This document shows, one piece after another, positions 26,590 to 36,579 of a stretch of 58,454 bases of DNA. The stretch comes from an uncultured Ruminiclostridium sp. Lineage in GTDB: Bacteria > Bacillota > Clostridia > Oscillospirales > Ruminococcaceae. Under the pieces are notes generated by a model that was not told the DNA's origin, did not search any database, and was given only the letters and a program-made list of their open reading frames with translations. Position 1 is the stretch's first letter, and each line of letters opens with the position of its first letter. The DNA is taken from the NCBI GenBank assembly GCA_947624435.1, contig CANQKE010000013.1, forward strand, positions 1 to 58,454, written 5' to 3'. The translations under genes and the position numbers were made by a program.

Positions 26590-29484
26590 ATGAAGCAGGG
26601 AGATATTCTGCATGGCTTTAAGGTGTATTCGGTGCAGGAATTGCCGGAGCTTAAAGCCGTATTATACAAAATGAAATATGAGAAGAACGGGGCGGAGCTT
26701 GTCTGGCTGGATAACGGCGAGGCAAACAAGCTGTTTTCCATCGCGTTCAAGACGCTGCCGAAAGACGACACCGGCGTGTTTCATATACTGGAGCATTCGG
26801 TACTGTGCGGCTCGGACAAATATCCGGTCAAGGAACCGTTCCTCGATCTGCTGAAAAGCTCGATGAACACGTTCCTCAATGCGATGACCTTCCCCGACAA
26901 GACCGTGTACCCGGTATCCAGCAAGAACGAGCAGGATTTTCTGAACCTTATGCAGGTTTATCTTGACGCTGTGTTCTGCCCCGCGATATACCATAACCCG
27001 AACATCTTCCGTCAGGAGGGTTGGCATTACGAGCCGAACGGCGACGAAATGATATACAAAGGCGTTGTGTTCAACGAGATGAAAGGCGCGCTGTCCTCGG
27101 AGGATTCGCTTATCGAGGACGGAATGAATAAGCTGCTGTTCCCGAACAATTGCTACAGATTCGTTTCCGGCGGCGATCCCAAAAAGATACCGGAGCTGAC
27201 ATATGAGCAATTCACCGCGACGCATAAGGAATTTTACCACCCCACTAACGCGAAGATATATCTTGACGGCTCGGTTCCTATTAACAAGGTGCTTACCATA
27301 CTCGACGAGGAATATCTCTCGAAATATGAACACAGCGGCGTAAAGCATGAGATCGCAGTACAAAAGCCGGTCCCCGCCGCAGAGCTTGAAGAATATTACG
27401 CAATAGGCGAGGATATGGACACTAAGGGCATGACCCACGCGGCGGCCTGCAAGCTGCTGTGTGATTTCACCGACCGTAAGGCTATATATGCGGTAATGAT
27501 ACTCAGCTCTTACCTGACCGGCTCGAATGAAGCGCCGTTAAAGCAGGCTATACTTCAAAACGGACTGGGCGAGGACGTCAGTCTGTCCGTCATGGACGGT
27601 ATCGCGCAGCCGTATGTATTTCTGAGAGTTTACAACACCGACCGCGACAAGTGCGACGAGATAAAGCGCGTTATCTCCGATACTATCGAAAAGGTGCTTA
27701 AAGACGGACTGGATAAGGAAGAATTGGAAGCGGCCATAAACCGTATGGAATTCAACACCAGAGAGGGAGAAGAGCCGCAGGGTCTGCTCAGGAATATAAA
27801 CGCGCTCAGCTCATGGCTGTATGGCGGCGAGCCGGAAATGTATCTGCTGAACGACGAATTATTTGAAGATCTCAGAAATGCGATAGACACCGATTATTAC
27901 GATAAGCTGCTCAGGTTTGTATTATTAGACAAGGAAAACACCTGCTGGCTGTACCTGCTCCCCTCCAAGACAAAGGGCGCCGAGGACGCTGAGGAGGAAC
28001 GCGGCAGACTTGCCGCTGTTAAAGCCTCTTTAAGCGAGCAAGACTATAAAAAGATAGTTGAGGAAAACGATTCGCTGCTCAAATGGCAGTCCGATCCGGA
28101 TTCTCCCGAGGCGCTGGCGACGCTTCCGGTGTTGTCTATCGACGAGGTAGACCCCCTGCCGGAGAAATTGGGTACCGAGAATACCGCTCTTGCGGGAGTG
28201 CCGGTGATGTTCCACAAGGTTTCGGAAAGCGGAGTTGTGCATTTCAACCTGTATTTCAGTCTTTCGGACTATCCTATTGAAACAGCGGGGGATATCTCGC
28301 TTATCACCGAGCTTATCGGAAAGCTGCCCACTAAGAATAAAACTGTTACCGAACTAAGGCGCAGGATAAAGCACAGCATAGGTATTCTGGATTACAACGT
28401 CTCAGCTTACGCCGTGCCGGAGCACAGCGACAGATGCAGACCGTATTTTACGGTAAATTGCAGCGTGCTTAAAAACAAGCTGCCCGAGGCGATAAAGCTG
28501 ATATCCGAGATACTGACCGATACGGTCTATGAGGGAGAGCGCAGCGCGGGGCTTATAAAAGAGCTGTTCGTTCAGTGCAACGAGTGGCTGCGCCGCAGTA
28601 TATCCGACAACGGGCACAGCTTTGCGTTAAAGCGCGCGATGTCACGCTCCACCGCAAGCGATATGTACCGCGAGCAGGTATCCGGCTTTGATCTGTACCG
28701 GCGTTTGAGCGGATTTGTCAATGATTTTGACAGCCGCATAACAGATTATCAGAGCTTTGTTCAGTCGCTGGTGAAAAACGTATTTACCGCCTCGCGACTT
28801 ATAATGAGCGTGGCCGCCGACGAGCTGCCAAAGGAGCTTGCCGAGCTTATAAACGCTTTTGAAAAGGGTATGCCCGCTCCGGAATATCTTGAAGCAAAGC
28901 CTAAGAAGAGCAAAAAGCAGACGCTGGTAAAGATACCCTCCATGGTGTCCTATGCGTCCAGCGCGGGAAATCTTGCAAACTACAACGCAAAGTACAACGG
29001 CAGCTTCAGAGTATTGTCAACCGTTTTGTCCTATGATTATCTTTGGAACAAGATAAGGGTGCAGGGCGGCGCATACGGCTGCGGCTTCCAGGCGGGATAT
29101 AACGGCAACATGGGATTTTATTCCTACCGCGATCCCGACCCCAAGCGCTCTGCCGAAATATTCGCAAAGACTGCGGATTATATACGCGAATTTGCAAACA
29201 GCGATGAGGATATAGTAAAGTATATCATCAGCACTATCGCCTCCACCCAGCCGCTTATGACGTTAAGAGAAAGCTGCCTTAAGGAGGATACCGAGCTGCT
29301 GAGCGGCATAACCTACGACGATAAAGTCCGCACATATAAGCAAATGCTCTCTACAGATAAAGAAAAGCTGTTAAGCTGCGCCGGACTGTTTGAAGAAATG
29401 GCAGAACAAAACGACGTCTGCATATTCTGCGGCGCGCAGACCGCCGGAGAATTTGAAGGCGATTGGGAAGAATACAGCATATAA
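26590..29484 (+). CDS. M16C metallopeptidase, presequence protease (PreP)-type
   Basis: This 964-residue zinc peptidase has the inverted zinc motif HILEH (His65, Glu68, His69) in FHILEHSVLCGSDKYPVKEP and the distal zinc ligand Glu163 in FNEMKGALSSED. The length and the four-domain layout match the single-chain M16C group (PreP, falcilysin, bacterial insulinase family), which degrades unstructured peptides inside a closed chamber. There is no signal peptide, so it acts in the cytosol. The C-terminal half contains the conserved GGAYG-type segment VQGGAYGCGFQ, and also YSYRDP, which help bind substrate. The ATG at 26590 has AAGAGGAA upstream. It has its own promoter and is followed 18 bases later by a GH3 gene, perhaps in one transcript. 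High GC sets it apart from the glycan cluster. Confidence 0.93.
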   Translation: MKQGDILHGFKVYSVQELPELKAVLYKMKYEKNGAELVWLDNGEANKLFSIAFKTLPKDDTGVFHILEHSVLCGSDKYPVKEPFLDLLKSSMNTFLNAMTFPDKTVYPVSSKNEQDFLNLMQVYLDAVFCPAIYHNPNIFRQEGWHYEPNGDEMIYKGVVFNEMKGALSSEDSLIEDGMNKLLFPNNCYRFVSGGDPKKIPELTYEQFTATHKEFYHPTNAKIYLDGSVPINKVLTILDEEYLSKYEHSGVKHEIAVQKPVPAAELEEYYAIGEDMDTKGMTHAAACKLLCDFTDRKAIYAVMILSSYLTGSNEAPLKQAILQNGLGEDVSLSVMDGIAQPYVFLRVYNTDRDKCDEIKRVISDTIEKVLKDGLDKEELEAAINRMEFNTREGEEPQGLLRNINALSSWLYGGEPEMYLLNDELFEDLRNAIDTDYYDKLLRFVLLDKENTCWLYLLPSKTKGAEDAEEERGRLAAVKASLSEQDYKKIVEENDSLLKWQSDPDSPEALATLPVLSIDEVDPLPEKLGTENTALAGVPVMFHKVSESGVVHFNLYFSLSDYPIETAGDISLITELIGKLPTKNKTVTELRRRIKHSIGILDYNVSAYAVPEHSDRCRPYFTVNCSVLKNKLPEAIKLISEILTDTVYEGERSAGLIKELFVQCNEWLRRSISDNGHSFALKRAMSRSTASDMYREQVSGFDLYRRLSGFVNDFDSRITDYQSFVQSLVKNVFTASRLIMSVAADELPKELAELINAFEKGMPAPEYLEAKPKKSKKQTLVKIPSMVSYASSAGNLANYNAKYNGSFRVLSTVLSYDYLWNKIRVQGGAYGCGFQAGYNGNMGFYSYRDPDPKRSAEIFAKTADYIREFANSDEDIVKYIISTIASTQPLMTLRESCLKEDTELLSGITYDDKVRTYKQMLSTDKEKLLSCAGLFEEMAEQNDVCIFCGAQTAGEFEGDWEEYSI

Positions 29485-29502
29485 AGTCTTATTGGGGGAA
29501 AT

Positions 29503-31578
29503 ATGAAAAAATATCTTGACAAAGCACTTTCCGCGCAGCAGCGCGCACAGGCATTGGTCGATGAAATGACCGTAGAAGAACAGGCGTCGCAATTAAGATA
29601 CGACGCGCCCGCGATAGAGCGGCTGGGAATACCCGCCTACAACTGGTGGAACGAGGCGCTGCACGGACTTGCGCGTTCCGGTACGGCGACGGTGTTTCCG
29701 CAGGCGATAGGAATGGCCGCCGCATTTGACGGTGAATTGGTACGCTGCGCGGGAGAGATAGCCGGACTGGAGGCAAGAGCGAAGTACAATTCCTACACAA
29801 AGCACGGCGACCGCGACATTTACAAAGGGCTGACGGTCTGGGCTCCGAATATAAATATATTCCGTGATCCGCGCTGGGGACGCGGTCACGAGACCTACGG
29901 CGAAGACCCGTATCTTACCTCGCAGCTTGGAAAAGCGTATGTACACGGCTTGCAGGGCGACAAGGACACGCTGATGACCGCCGCTTGTGCAAAGCACCTC
30001 GCGGTACACAGCGGGCCGGAAAATCTCCGTCATGAATTTAACGCCGAGGTAAGCGAACGCGACCTGGAGGAAACCTATCTTCCGGCGTTCAAGGCGCTGA
30101 TATCCGAAGCTAAGGTAGAGGGCGTTATGGGCGCATATAACCGCGTAAACGGCGAACCCGCCTGCGCAAGCAAAATGCTTATGGGAAAGCTGCGCAAGTG
30201 GGGCTTTGACGGGTATTTCGTTTCGGACTGCTGGGCGATACGGGATTTTCACGAAAACCACCACGTCACCTCTACTCCGGTAGAGTCGGCGGCTATGGCT
30301 CTGAAAGCGGGCTGCGACGTAAACTGCGGCTGCACCTATGTAAATCTGCTTGCCGCTTTGGAAGAGGGACTGATAACCAAAGAGGATATCCGAAACGCCT
30401 GCGTACATCTGATGAGGACGCGCATACGGCTCGGAATGTTCGATGACGACTGCGAATACGGCAACGTACCCTACACGGTGGTATCCTGTCCGGAGCATAA
30501 AGCCGCCTCGCTGCGCTGTGCGGAACGCTCCATGGTGCTTTTGCACAACAACGGCATACTTCCTCTTGACGAAAGCAAGCTAAAGACTATCGCGGTAATA
30601 GGGCCTAACAGCAACAGCGTAGCCGCATTAGAGGGCAATTACTGCGGCACTGCCGACGGATATGTGACATTCCTTCGCGGGATAACCGAAAGGTTCTCCG
30701 GCAGAGTATTGTATGCCGAGGGCTGTCACCTCTATAAGGACAGAATTTCCGGACTTGCGCTGTCCGGCGACCGTTACGCCGAAGCGATAGCCGCCGCGGA
30801 AAACGCTGACGCCGTGATCTTATGCGTAGGCCTTGACGCTACTATCGAGGGAGAAGAGGGCGATACCGGCAACGAATTTTCCTCCGGCGATAAAAGAGAC
30901 CTTTCACTTCCCGAAAGTCAGCAAAAGCTGCTGGAGCTTATAAAAGCGGTAGGCAAGCCGATGATAGTTGTCTGCGCGGCGGGCAGCGCGATAAACACCG
31001 GCATGACTCCCGACGCGCTTATACACGCGTGGTATCCCGGCAGCGAGGGCGGAACGGCGCTTGCAAAGATACTCTTCGGCGATATATCCCCCTCCGGCAA
31101 GCTGCCCGTAACGTTTTACAAAGACGCAGACAAGCTGCCCGACTTCACCGATTATTCCATGAGAGGCAGAACATACCGCTTTACCGAAGATAATATACTG
31201 TTCCCGTTCGGCTACGGACTGACCTACTCAAAGGTGATATGCACCGAGCTTGAAATAAACGGCGGCGCGGCCGTAGTTACTGTGGAAAACACAGGTAGAT
31301 TCGATACCGAGGACGTGGTGCAGCTGTACATATCCGCTCCTGCCGAGAACGCTCCGCTGCGCAGTCTGTGCGGATTTTCGCGTATCAAGCTTGCTGCGGG
31401 CGAAAAGCAGACTGTCAATATACCGCTTGATAAAAATGCGTTTACGGTGGTCACGGATAACGGAGAACGGATAACGCCGCACGGTAAATTCACGCTGTAT
31501 GCAGGTACTTCACAACCGGACGAATTATCCGAAAACTTGACCGACATAAAATGTATAAAAATTGAAATCGAAAAATAA
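29503..31578 (+). CDS. Glycoside hydrolase family 3, beta-xylosidase/beta-glucosidase type
   Basis: This 691-residue GH3 enzyme has the barrel-domain signatures YNWWNEALHGLARSG, WAPNINIFRDPRWGRGHETY, AKHLAVHSGPE and the nucleophile Asp242 in GYFVSDCWAI. The alpha/beta sandwich follows (MVLLHNNGILPLDE, VIGPNSNS, GEEGDTGNEFSSGDKRDLSL), then a fibronectin type III-like C-terminal domain (VENTGRFDTEDVVQLYIS). The NWWNEALHG and EGDTGNE patterns are usual in GH3 beta-xylosidases and related enzymes that cleave short plant-polysaccharide oligosaccharides, but substrate preference cannot be fixed from sequence. There is no signal peptide, so it acts on imported oligosaccharides. It is co-oriented with the M16 gene and ends in a strong terminator. 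Confidence 0.9.
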   Translation: MKKYLDKALSAQQRAQALVDEMTVEEQASQLRYDAPAIERLGIPAYNWWNEALHGLARSGTATVFPQAIGMAAAFDGELVRCAGEIAGLEARAKYNSYTKHGDRDIYKGLTVWAPNINIFRDPRWGRGHETYGEDPYLTSQLGKAYVHGLQGDKDTLMTAACAKHLAVHSGPENLRHEFNAEVSERDLEETYLPAFKALISEAKVEGVMGAYNRVNGEPACASKMLMGKLRKWGFDGYFVSDCWAIRDFHENHHVTSTPVESAAMALKAGCDVNCGCTYVNLLAALEEGLITKEDIRNACVHLMRTRIRLGMFDDDCEYGNVPYTVVSCPEHKAASLRCAERSMVLLHNNGILPLDESKLKTIAVIGPNSNSVAALEGNYCGTADGYVTFLRGITERFSGRVLYAEGCHLYKDRISGLALSGDRYAEAIAAAENADAVILCVGLDATIEGEEGDTGNEFSSGDKRDLSLPESQQKLLELIKAVGKPMIVVCAAGSAINTGMTPDALIHAWYPGSEGGTALAKILFGDISPSGKLPVTFYKDADKLPDFTDYSMRGRTYRFTEDNILFPFGYGLTYSKVICTELEINGGAAVVTVENTGRFDTEDVVQLYISAPAENAPLRSLCGFSRIKLAAGEKQTVNIPLDKNAFTVVTDNGERITPHGKFTLYAGTSQPDELSENLTDIKCIKIEIEK

Positions 31579-31583
31579 AATAA

Positions 31584-31626
31584 AAAAACACGGTTCAGAT
31601 CGTTTGTCGGTCTGAACCGTGTTTTT
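31584..31626. terminator. Bidirectional terminator between GH3 and MFS genes
   Basis: AAAAACACGGTTCAGA (31584-31599) pairs perfectly with TCTGAACCGTGTTTTT (31611-31626) around an 11-base loop. The A-run and T-run serve the two converging genes. The stop codon of the MFS gene overlaps its right arm. Confidence 0.93.
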
Positions 31627-32782
31627 ATTGCTCTTTCTTTGAGGTAAGTCTGAAAGTAAGCTCGGTCATGGTTATCATCAGTAAAGCGAAAATCGTCAGA
31701 TATATCGGGAATATGCCGAATCCCAGCTTACTGCCCAAAACTCCGTATATCGGCGGCATAAATGTGGAACCTATGTATGCACTCGCCATTTGGATGCCGA
31801 TGATCGCCCCTGAATTTTCCGCCCCGAAATTTTTCGGAGTGGAATGTATTATGCTCGGGTATACCGGAGCGCAGCCAAGTCCCATAGTGACCAGCCCGGC
31901 AAGCGCCGATATCTCGCCTATCGGGAGCAGCAGCACGATAACTCCGCATAATATAACGCAAGTACCTATTATTATCATTTTCCTGTCGCCGAGCTTATTT
32001 GATACCACGCCGCTTACGAATCTTCCGACCGTTATCCCTATATAGAAAAGCGAGGCGAACAACGCGGCATTTTCGGCAGTGATATGTCTTACTTCCACAA
32101 GGTAAGTGCTCGCCCAGCTCATTGCGGTAGCCTCCGCCGCACAGTAGGCGAAGAATCCCAACAGCAGACAAGGCACGCCTTTTATCTTAAGCGCGCCGAT
32201 AAGTCCGACGCTTTTCTTGTTTTCCAAGGAATCGGGACGGTTTACTTTCCATATAGGAAGCGTTGCCAAAAGCAGCACGCCGATACCTATCTGGATACAG
32301 CCTACTATCAGATAGCCGTCATTCCAGGAGGAATTTGTCAGCGCGTAACTCATTACAAACGGGCTTATTACCGTGCCCACTCCCCAAAAGCAGTGCAGCC
32401 AGTTTATATGCCGCGAGGTATAATAAAGCGCTACATAATTATTGAGCGCGGCGTCTATCGCTCCCGCGCCGAGTCCGTACGGTACGGAAAACACTATCAG
32501 CATCCAGAATTTATCCGAAACATAAAAGCCGAGCAGTGCCGCCGCCGTCAAAAACACGCTTATCACCGTGACGTAGCGTGTTCCGAGCTTTCGCGTCAGC
32601 CGGTCGGAAAACAGGCTGGACACTATCGTGCCGCCGGATATGACCATAGAAACTATGCCCATATATGACACCGGCACGTCCATCGAAAGGTGCATTTCCG
32701 GCCAGCCCGCGCCGAGAAGAGGATCGGGCAGTCCCAGACTGATAAAAGCTATGTAGATAAGCGCTAACAGTGCGATGTACAT
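31625..32782 (-). CDS. Major facilitator superfamily transporter
   Basis: This 385-residue membrane protein has about twelve hydrophobic helices. The first half includes YIAFISLGLPDPLLGAGWP, the cytosolic loop SDRLTRKLGTRYV (the MFS GxxxDRxGRR-type motif) and GLGAGAIDAALNNYVALYY, then WLHCFWGVGTVISPF, a pattern shared with FucP-like and YbjJ-like sugar/drug porters. The second half has FVSGVVSNKLGDRKMI and a GLGCAPVYPSIIH segment. The substrate is unknown. A sugar is plausible next to a glycoside hydrolase, but the gene runs in the opposite direction and follows mreB by 33 bases. The ATG at 32782 has AGAGGAGGG upstream. Confidence 0.88.
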   Translation of the reverse strand: MYIALLALIYIAFISLGLPDPLLGAGWPEMHLSMDVPVSYMGIVSMVISGGTIVSSLFSDRLTRKLGTRYVTVISVFLTAAALLGFYVSDKFWMLIVFSVPYGLGAGAIDAALNNYVALYYTSRHINWLHCFWGVGTVISPFVMSYALTNSSWNDGYLIVGCIQIGIGVLLLATLPIWKVNRPDSLENKKSVGLIGALKIKGVPCLLLGFFAYCAAEATAMSWASTYLVEVRHITAENAALFASLFYIGITVGRFVSGVVSNKLGDRKMIIIGTCVILCGVIVLLLPIGEISALAGLVTMGLGCAPVYPSIIHSTPKNFGAENSGAIIGIQMASAYIGSTFMPPIYGVLGSKLGFGIFPIYLTIFALLMITMTELTFRLTSKKEQ

Positions 32783-32815
32783 AGTTTTCCCTCCTCTTTC
32801 GCGACTAAAAATGCT

Positions 32816-33832
32816 TTATTTATAGCGATATATAGATATCTTTTCAAAGCCGTCCAGCAGCTCGTCGGTGTAGTCGAACGCCTTTTGCACGCCGCGCGCG
32901 ACGCATTCTATCGGATTATCCGCTATACGGCAGGGCGCGCCCACCGCGTCGCTTATCAGCCGGTCAAAGCCGCCGAGCATCGCGCCGCCTCCGGTCATGA
33001 TTATGCCGTTGGAAAGGATATCGCCCACCAGCTCCGGCGGAGTAGCCTCCAGCACCTCTTTGACCTTATCGACTATCTCCATTACGTTGTCTATCAGAAA
33101 TTCTTTCATGTCCGTATCGCTTATCTCGACGCTTTCCGGCAGACCTTTCAGCAGATGACGACCTTTTACGACGACCTTTTTGCTGCCGTCCGGGTCGTAA
33201 ATATTGGCTATCTCTTTTTTCGCCTGCTCCGCGGTCTTTTCACCGATAAGTATTTTATACTTTTGCTGTACGCCTTTGATTATCGCAGCGTCGAACTTAT
33301 TGCCCGCCATTTTTATAGAGCAGCTTTTTACTATGCCATTAAAGGACGCTACCGCAATATCGGCGGTGCCTCCCCCTATATCCACCACCATTGTGCCGTT
33401 GGGCTTGGAAATATCCACCCCCGCGCCGAGCAGCGCGGCTATAGGCTCTTCTATAATGTAGACCTTGCGTGCGCCGGCGGAGAGTGCGGCCTCTACCACC
33501 GCGCGGTTTTCAACGTCGGTGACCGAGGACGGCACGCAAAGGATTATCCTCGGCTTCATTATCTTGCCCATTACCTTGCGGATAAACTCCACTATCATCG
33601 CTTCGGTCATTTCGTTATCGGAAATAACGCCGTCCTTAAGCGGCTTTACCGCGACGATATACTCCGGCGTTCTTCCTATCATCTTATACGCCTCTGTCCC
33701 CACCGCAAGCACCTGATGCTTTTTCTTGTCATAAGCGACGACGGACGGCTCGTTTACAACTATGCCCTTATTGCCGAGCGTGATTATAACGTTGGCTGTG
33801 CCTAAGTCTATGCCTATATCGGTAAGTGCCAT
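32816..33832 (-). CDS. mreB: MreB/Mbl-type rod-shape protein (bacterial actin)
   Basis: This 338-residue actin-like ATPase begins DIGIDLGTANVIITLGNKG (phosphate 1 motif), with EPSVVAYDKKKHQVLAVGTEA, PSSVTDVENRAVVEAALSAG, EEPIAALLGAGVDIS, MVVDIGGGTADIAVASFNGI (phosphate 2) and GIIMTGGGAMLGGFDRLI (adenosine motif). It polymerises under the membrane and guides lateral wall synthesis. The usual partners mreC and mreD are not next to it, which is common for mbl/mreBH paralogues, so it could be an mreB or mbl orthologue. The ATG at 33832 has AAAGGAG upstream. It follows cca by 21 bases, so the two are likely co-transcribed. Confidence 0.93.
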   Translation of the reverse strand: MALTDIGIDLGTANVIITLGNKGIVVNEPSVVAYDKKKHQVLAVGTEAYKMIGRTPEYIVAVKPLKDGVISDNEMTEAMIVEFIRKVMGKIMKPRIILCVPSSVTDVENRAVVEAALSAGARKVYIIEEPIAALLGAGVDISKPNGTMVVDIGGGTADIAVASFNGIVKSCSIKMAGNKFDAAIIKGVQQKYKILIGEKTAEQAKKEIANIYDPDGSKKVVVKGRHLLKGLPESVEISDTDMKEFLIDNVMEIVDKVKEVLEATPPELVGDILSNGIIMTGGGAMLGGFDRLISDAVGAPCRIADNPIECVARGVQKAFDYTDELLDGFEKISIYRYK

Positions 33833-33853
33833 TATAATATCTCCTTTCTTCTT

Positions 33854-35179
33854 TTACATATCTTTATCAAAATGCTCGTTCAGATATTTAAGCAGCGCGG
33901 GCTTGCTGTTCTCGCAGTTTCCCTCGGCGGTTTCGTTCAGCAAAAACCGCAATGCCCTGCCGATGTCGCTGCCCTTATACCCAAGCGATATCATATCCCC
34001 GCCGCTTACCGCCAAATTTTTAAGCGAAAGCGCGGGCTCGGCGGAGAAGAACTCTTTAGCGTGCTGTTCTATCCTGCGAAATTCCTCCGCCTCATGCATA
34101 TATTCCGGGGCTTTTCCCATATTGTCGTAAATATGCACCTGTATCAGGTCAAAAAAGCCCTGCTCGCCGTATTTTGCCGCGGCTCGGCGGAAGTATTTGG
34201 GATTATCCTGCATAACTATCCCGTGGTGTTGTATCAAAAACAACACCTTTTCCTTTACCGCGTTGGAAAATTTGAGCCGGTTCAGCACAACGCGCGCTTT
34301 TTCAACGCTGACGTCCGCGTGTCCGTAAAAATGCCCTACGCCGTCCCGCATGAAAAACGTATCCGGCTTTCCGATATCGTGCAGCAGCATGGTAAGCCGC
34401 ATTACATCTGAATTATCAGCGGCGCACATTGCCGTTACCGTATGACCGTACACCGTCTTATCGTGATATTTGGTATGCTGCTCAAAGCCGATACAGGGGG
34501 CAAGCTCCGGTATTATCTCACAGATAACGTCGGAATATTCCAGCATTATCTGCATACAGTTGCCGGTAATGATACCGCAAAGCTCGTCGCGTATCCTCTC
34601 GGCGGAAATATCATGCAGCAGACCTTTAAGCTCATGCACCGCGGCGGAGGTGTCCTTATCAAGGCTCCACCCATATCGGGAGGAAAACCGCAATGCGCGC
34701 AGCATTCTCAGTGCGTCCTCATAAAAGCGCGTTTTCGCGTCACCTACCGCGCGGATAATTCCGGCTTTCAGATCCTCCTGCCCGCCAAACGGGTCGATGA
34801 TAATGCCGTCAAGTCCGCACGCCATCGCGTTTACGGTAAAATCCCTGCGGCCAAGGTCCTCCTCCACGCTGTTTGAAAAGCTCACGCTGTCCGGCCGCCT
34901 GTGGTCGCTGTAATTGCCGTCTACCCGAAAGGTAGTAATTTCGACCGGCCTGCCGTTTATCACCACGCTGACCGTGCCGTGTTTAAGTCCGGAGGTGTAG
35001 ATATGATACCCGTCAAACACCGAGATTATCTCGTCCGGCTTTGCCGAGGTGGTTATGTCATGATCGGCGGGCTGTCTGCCGAGCAGATCGTCTCGCACGC
35101 AGCCGCCCACTACATACGCCTTATACCCTTGCTGCTCCAGTAAGGAAAGCGCATAGCTTATATCATCGGGCAGTACCAT
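33854..35179 (-). CDS. cca: CCA tRNA nucleotidyltransferase with HD domain
   Basis: This 441-residue class II enzyme starts with the nucleotidyltransferase fold: AYVVGGCVRDDLLGR (GG motif), PADHDITTSA (the metal-binding DxD, here DHD), EITTFRVDGNYSDHRRP, DLGRRDFTVNAMA and RFYEDALRMLRALRF. It has an RNA-binding region and a C-terminal HD phosphohydrolase domain (LTMLLHDIGKPDTFF, HFYGHADVS, FLIQHHGIV). It adds or repairs the 3' CCA of tRNAs without a template. The start codon lies only 18 bases after the tuf terminator, with GGAAGGAGGGGG as ribosome site, so transcription must come from terminator readthrough or from a promoter overlapping the end of tuf. Confidence 0.95.
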   Translation of the reverse strand: MVLPDDISYALSLLEQQGYKAYVVGGCVRDDLLGRQPADHDITTSAKPDEIISVFDGYHIYTSGLKHGTVSVVINGRPVEITTFRVDGNYSDHRRPDSVSFSNSVEEDLGRRDFTVNAMACGLDGIIIDPFGGQEDLKAGIIRAVGDAKTRFYEDALRMLRALRFSSRYGWSLDKDTSAAVHELKGLLHDISAERIRDELCGIITGNCMQIMLEYSDVICEIIPELAPCIGFEQHTKYHDKTVYGHTVTAMCAADNSDVMRLTMLLHDIGKPDTFFMRDGVGHFYGHADVSVEKARVVLNRLKFSNAVKEKVLFLIQHHGIVMQDNPKYFRRAAAKYGEQGFFDLIQVHIYDNMGKAPEYMHEAEEFRRIEQHAKEFFSAEPALSLKNLAVSGGDMISLGYKGSDIGRALRFLLNETAEGNCENSKPALLKYLNEHFDKDM

Positions 35180-35197
35180 ATTTCCCCCTCCTTCCTC

Positions 35198-35229
35198 TAA
35201 AAAACAATATCCGCCGGTTAGGGCGGATA
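35198..35229 (-). terminator. Intrinsic terminator after tuf
   Basis: On the minus strand TATCCGCC pairs with GGCGGATA (plus 35208-35215 and 35222-35229) around a six-base loop, followed by TTGTTTTTT. It ends the str/tuf operon. Confidence 0.88.
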
Positions 35230-35248
35230 CTGTCTATTGAACGTTTGA

Positions 35249-36451
35249 TTATTCGTTGATCTTGGTTACGACGCCGGAGCCTACGGTTCTGCCGCCCTCA
35301 CGGATAGCGAAACGCAGACCTTCTTCAATTGCGATAGGAGTGATAAGCTCTACATCCATCGAAACGTTATCGCCGGGCATGCACATTTCCTTGTCAGCAG
35401 GAAGAGTGATAACGCCGGTAACGTCGGTGGTTCTGAAGAAGAACTGGGGTCTGTAGTTGGAGAAGAACGGAGTATGACGGCCGCCCTCTTCCTTCTTAAG
35501 AACGTAAACCTGACCGCTGAACTTCTTATGAGGATGGATAGAACCGGGCTTGCAAAGCACCTGTCCACGCTCAACCTCGGTTCTCTGTACGCCACGGAGC
35601 AGAGCGCCGATGTTGTCGCCTGCCTGAGCGAAGTCAAGCAGCTTACGGAACATTTCTATACCGGTTACAACGGTCTGTCTGGGTTCATCTACCAGACCGG
35701 TGATCTCAACAGTATCGTTGAGGTTAAGGATACCACGCTCAACTCTGCCGGTAACAACGGTACCACGACCGGAAATGGTCATAGTGTCCTCGATAGGCAT
35801 AAGGAACGGAAGGTCAGCCTTACGGTCAGGAGTAGGAATATACTCGTCAACAGCCTTCATAAGCTCAAGAATGCAAGCGTACTCGGGAGCGTTGATGTCC
35901 TTGCTGTCGGAATCCAGAGCCACCTTAGCGGAGCCGCGGATAACGGGGATATCATCGCCGGGGAAGTCGTGAGAAGTAAGGGTATCACGGATATCCATCT
36001 CAACGAGGTCGAGCAGCTCGGGGTCGTCAACGTCGTCGCACTTGTTGATAAATACTACCATTGCGGGAACGCCTACCTGGTGAGCCAGCAGGATGTGCTC
36101 CTTGGTCTGAGCCATAGGACCGTCAGTACCTGCAACTACGAGGATAGCGCCGTCCATCTGAGCCGCACCGGTGATCATGTTCTTGATGTAGTCAGCATGG
36201 CCGGGGCAGTCAACGTGCGCATAGTGACGCGCGTCAGTCTCATACTCAACGTGAGCGGTGTTGATAGTGATACCACGCTCTCTCTCTTCGGGAGCCTTGT
36301 CTATCATATCATATGCTTCAAACTGTGCGTAACCCTTAAGCGCGAGCACCTTGGTGATAGCTGCGGTTAATGTAGTCTTGCCGTGGTCAACGTGACCGAT
36401 TGTACCAATGTTTACATGGGGTTTGGTACGTTCAAATTTTTCTTTTGCCAT
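35249..36451 (-). CDS. tuf: Elongation factor Tu
   Basis: This 400-residue EF-Tu carries aminoacyl-tRNA to the ribosome A site. It shows the GTPase motifs [17 protein letters not shown] (G1), [13 protein letters not shown] (G2), [17 protein letters not shown] (G3), FINKCDDV (G4) and RGSAKVAL (G5), the domain 2 sequence [13 protein letters not shown] and the domain 3 tail GRTVGSGVV. The length is normal. The ATG at 36451 has AAAGGAGG upstream. It is the last gene of the str block and also has its own promoter, allowing the high expression typical of EF-Tu. Confidence 0.99.
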   Translation of the reverse strand: MAKEKFERTKPHVNIGTIGHVDHGKTTLTAAITKVLALKGYAQFEAYDMIDKAPEERERGITINTAHVEYETDARHYAHVDCPGHADYIKNMITGAAQMDGAILVVAGTDGPMAQTKEHILLAHQVGVPAMVVFINKCDDVDDPELLDLVEMDIRDTLTSHDFPGDDIPVIRGSAKVALDSDSKDINAPEYACILELMKAVDEYIPTPDRKADLPFLMPIEDTMTISGRGTVVTGRVERGILNLNDTVEITGLVDEPRQTVVTGIEMFRKLLDFAQAGDNIGALLRGVQRTEVERGQVLCKPGSIHPHKKFSGQVYVLKKEEGGRHTPFFSNYRPQFFFRTTDVTGVITLPADKEMCMPGDNVSMDVELITPIAIEEGLRFAIREGGRTVGSGVVTKINE

Positions 36452-36496
36452 TGGAATTTCCTCCTTTATTTGTGTATTCCGTACACTTCACTTGAT

Positions 36497-36525
36497 ATTG
36501 TAACAGAAATCCGTTAAAATTACAA
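36497..36525 (-). promoter_or_regulatory. Sigma-A promoter of tuf
   Basis: The minus strand has TTGTAA, a 17-base spacer and TACAAT preceded by TGT (extended -10). It lies in the 128-base gap between fusA and tuf, about 45 bases upstream of the tuf start. Confidence 0.82.
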
Positions 36526-36579
36526 GTGTTTTTTCTGATTTTTTTAAGTTTTTTTCAATTTATTTGCGCCCGAAAACTA

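Noticed and set aside
32885-33805. 306-codon open frame opposite mreB
   Set aside because: It is a mirror of the mreB coding sequence, rich in His and Tyr as typical for antisense frames here.
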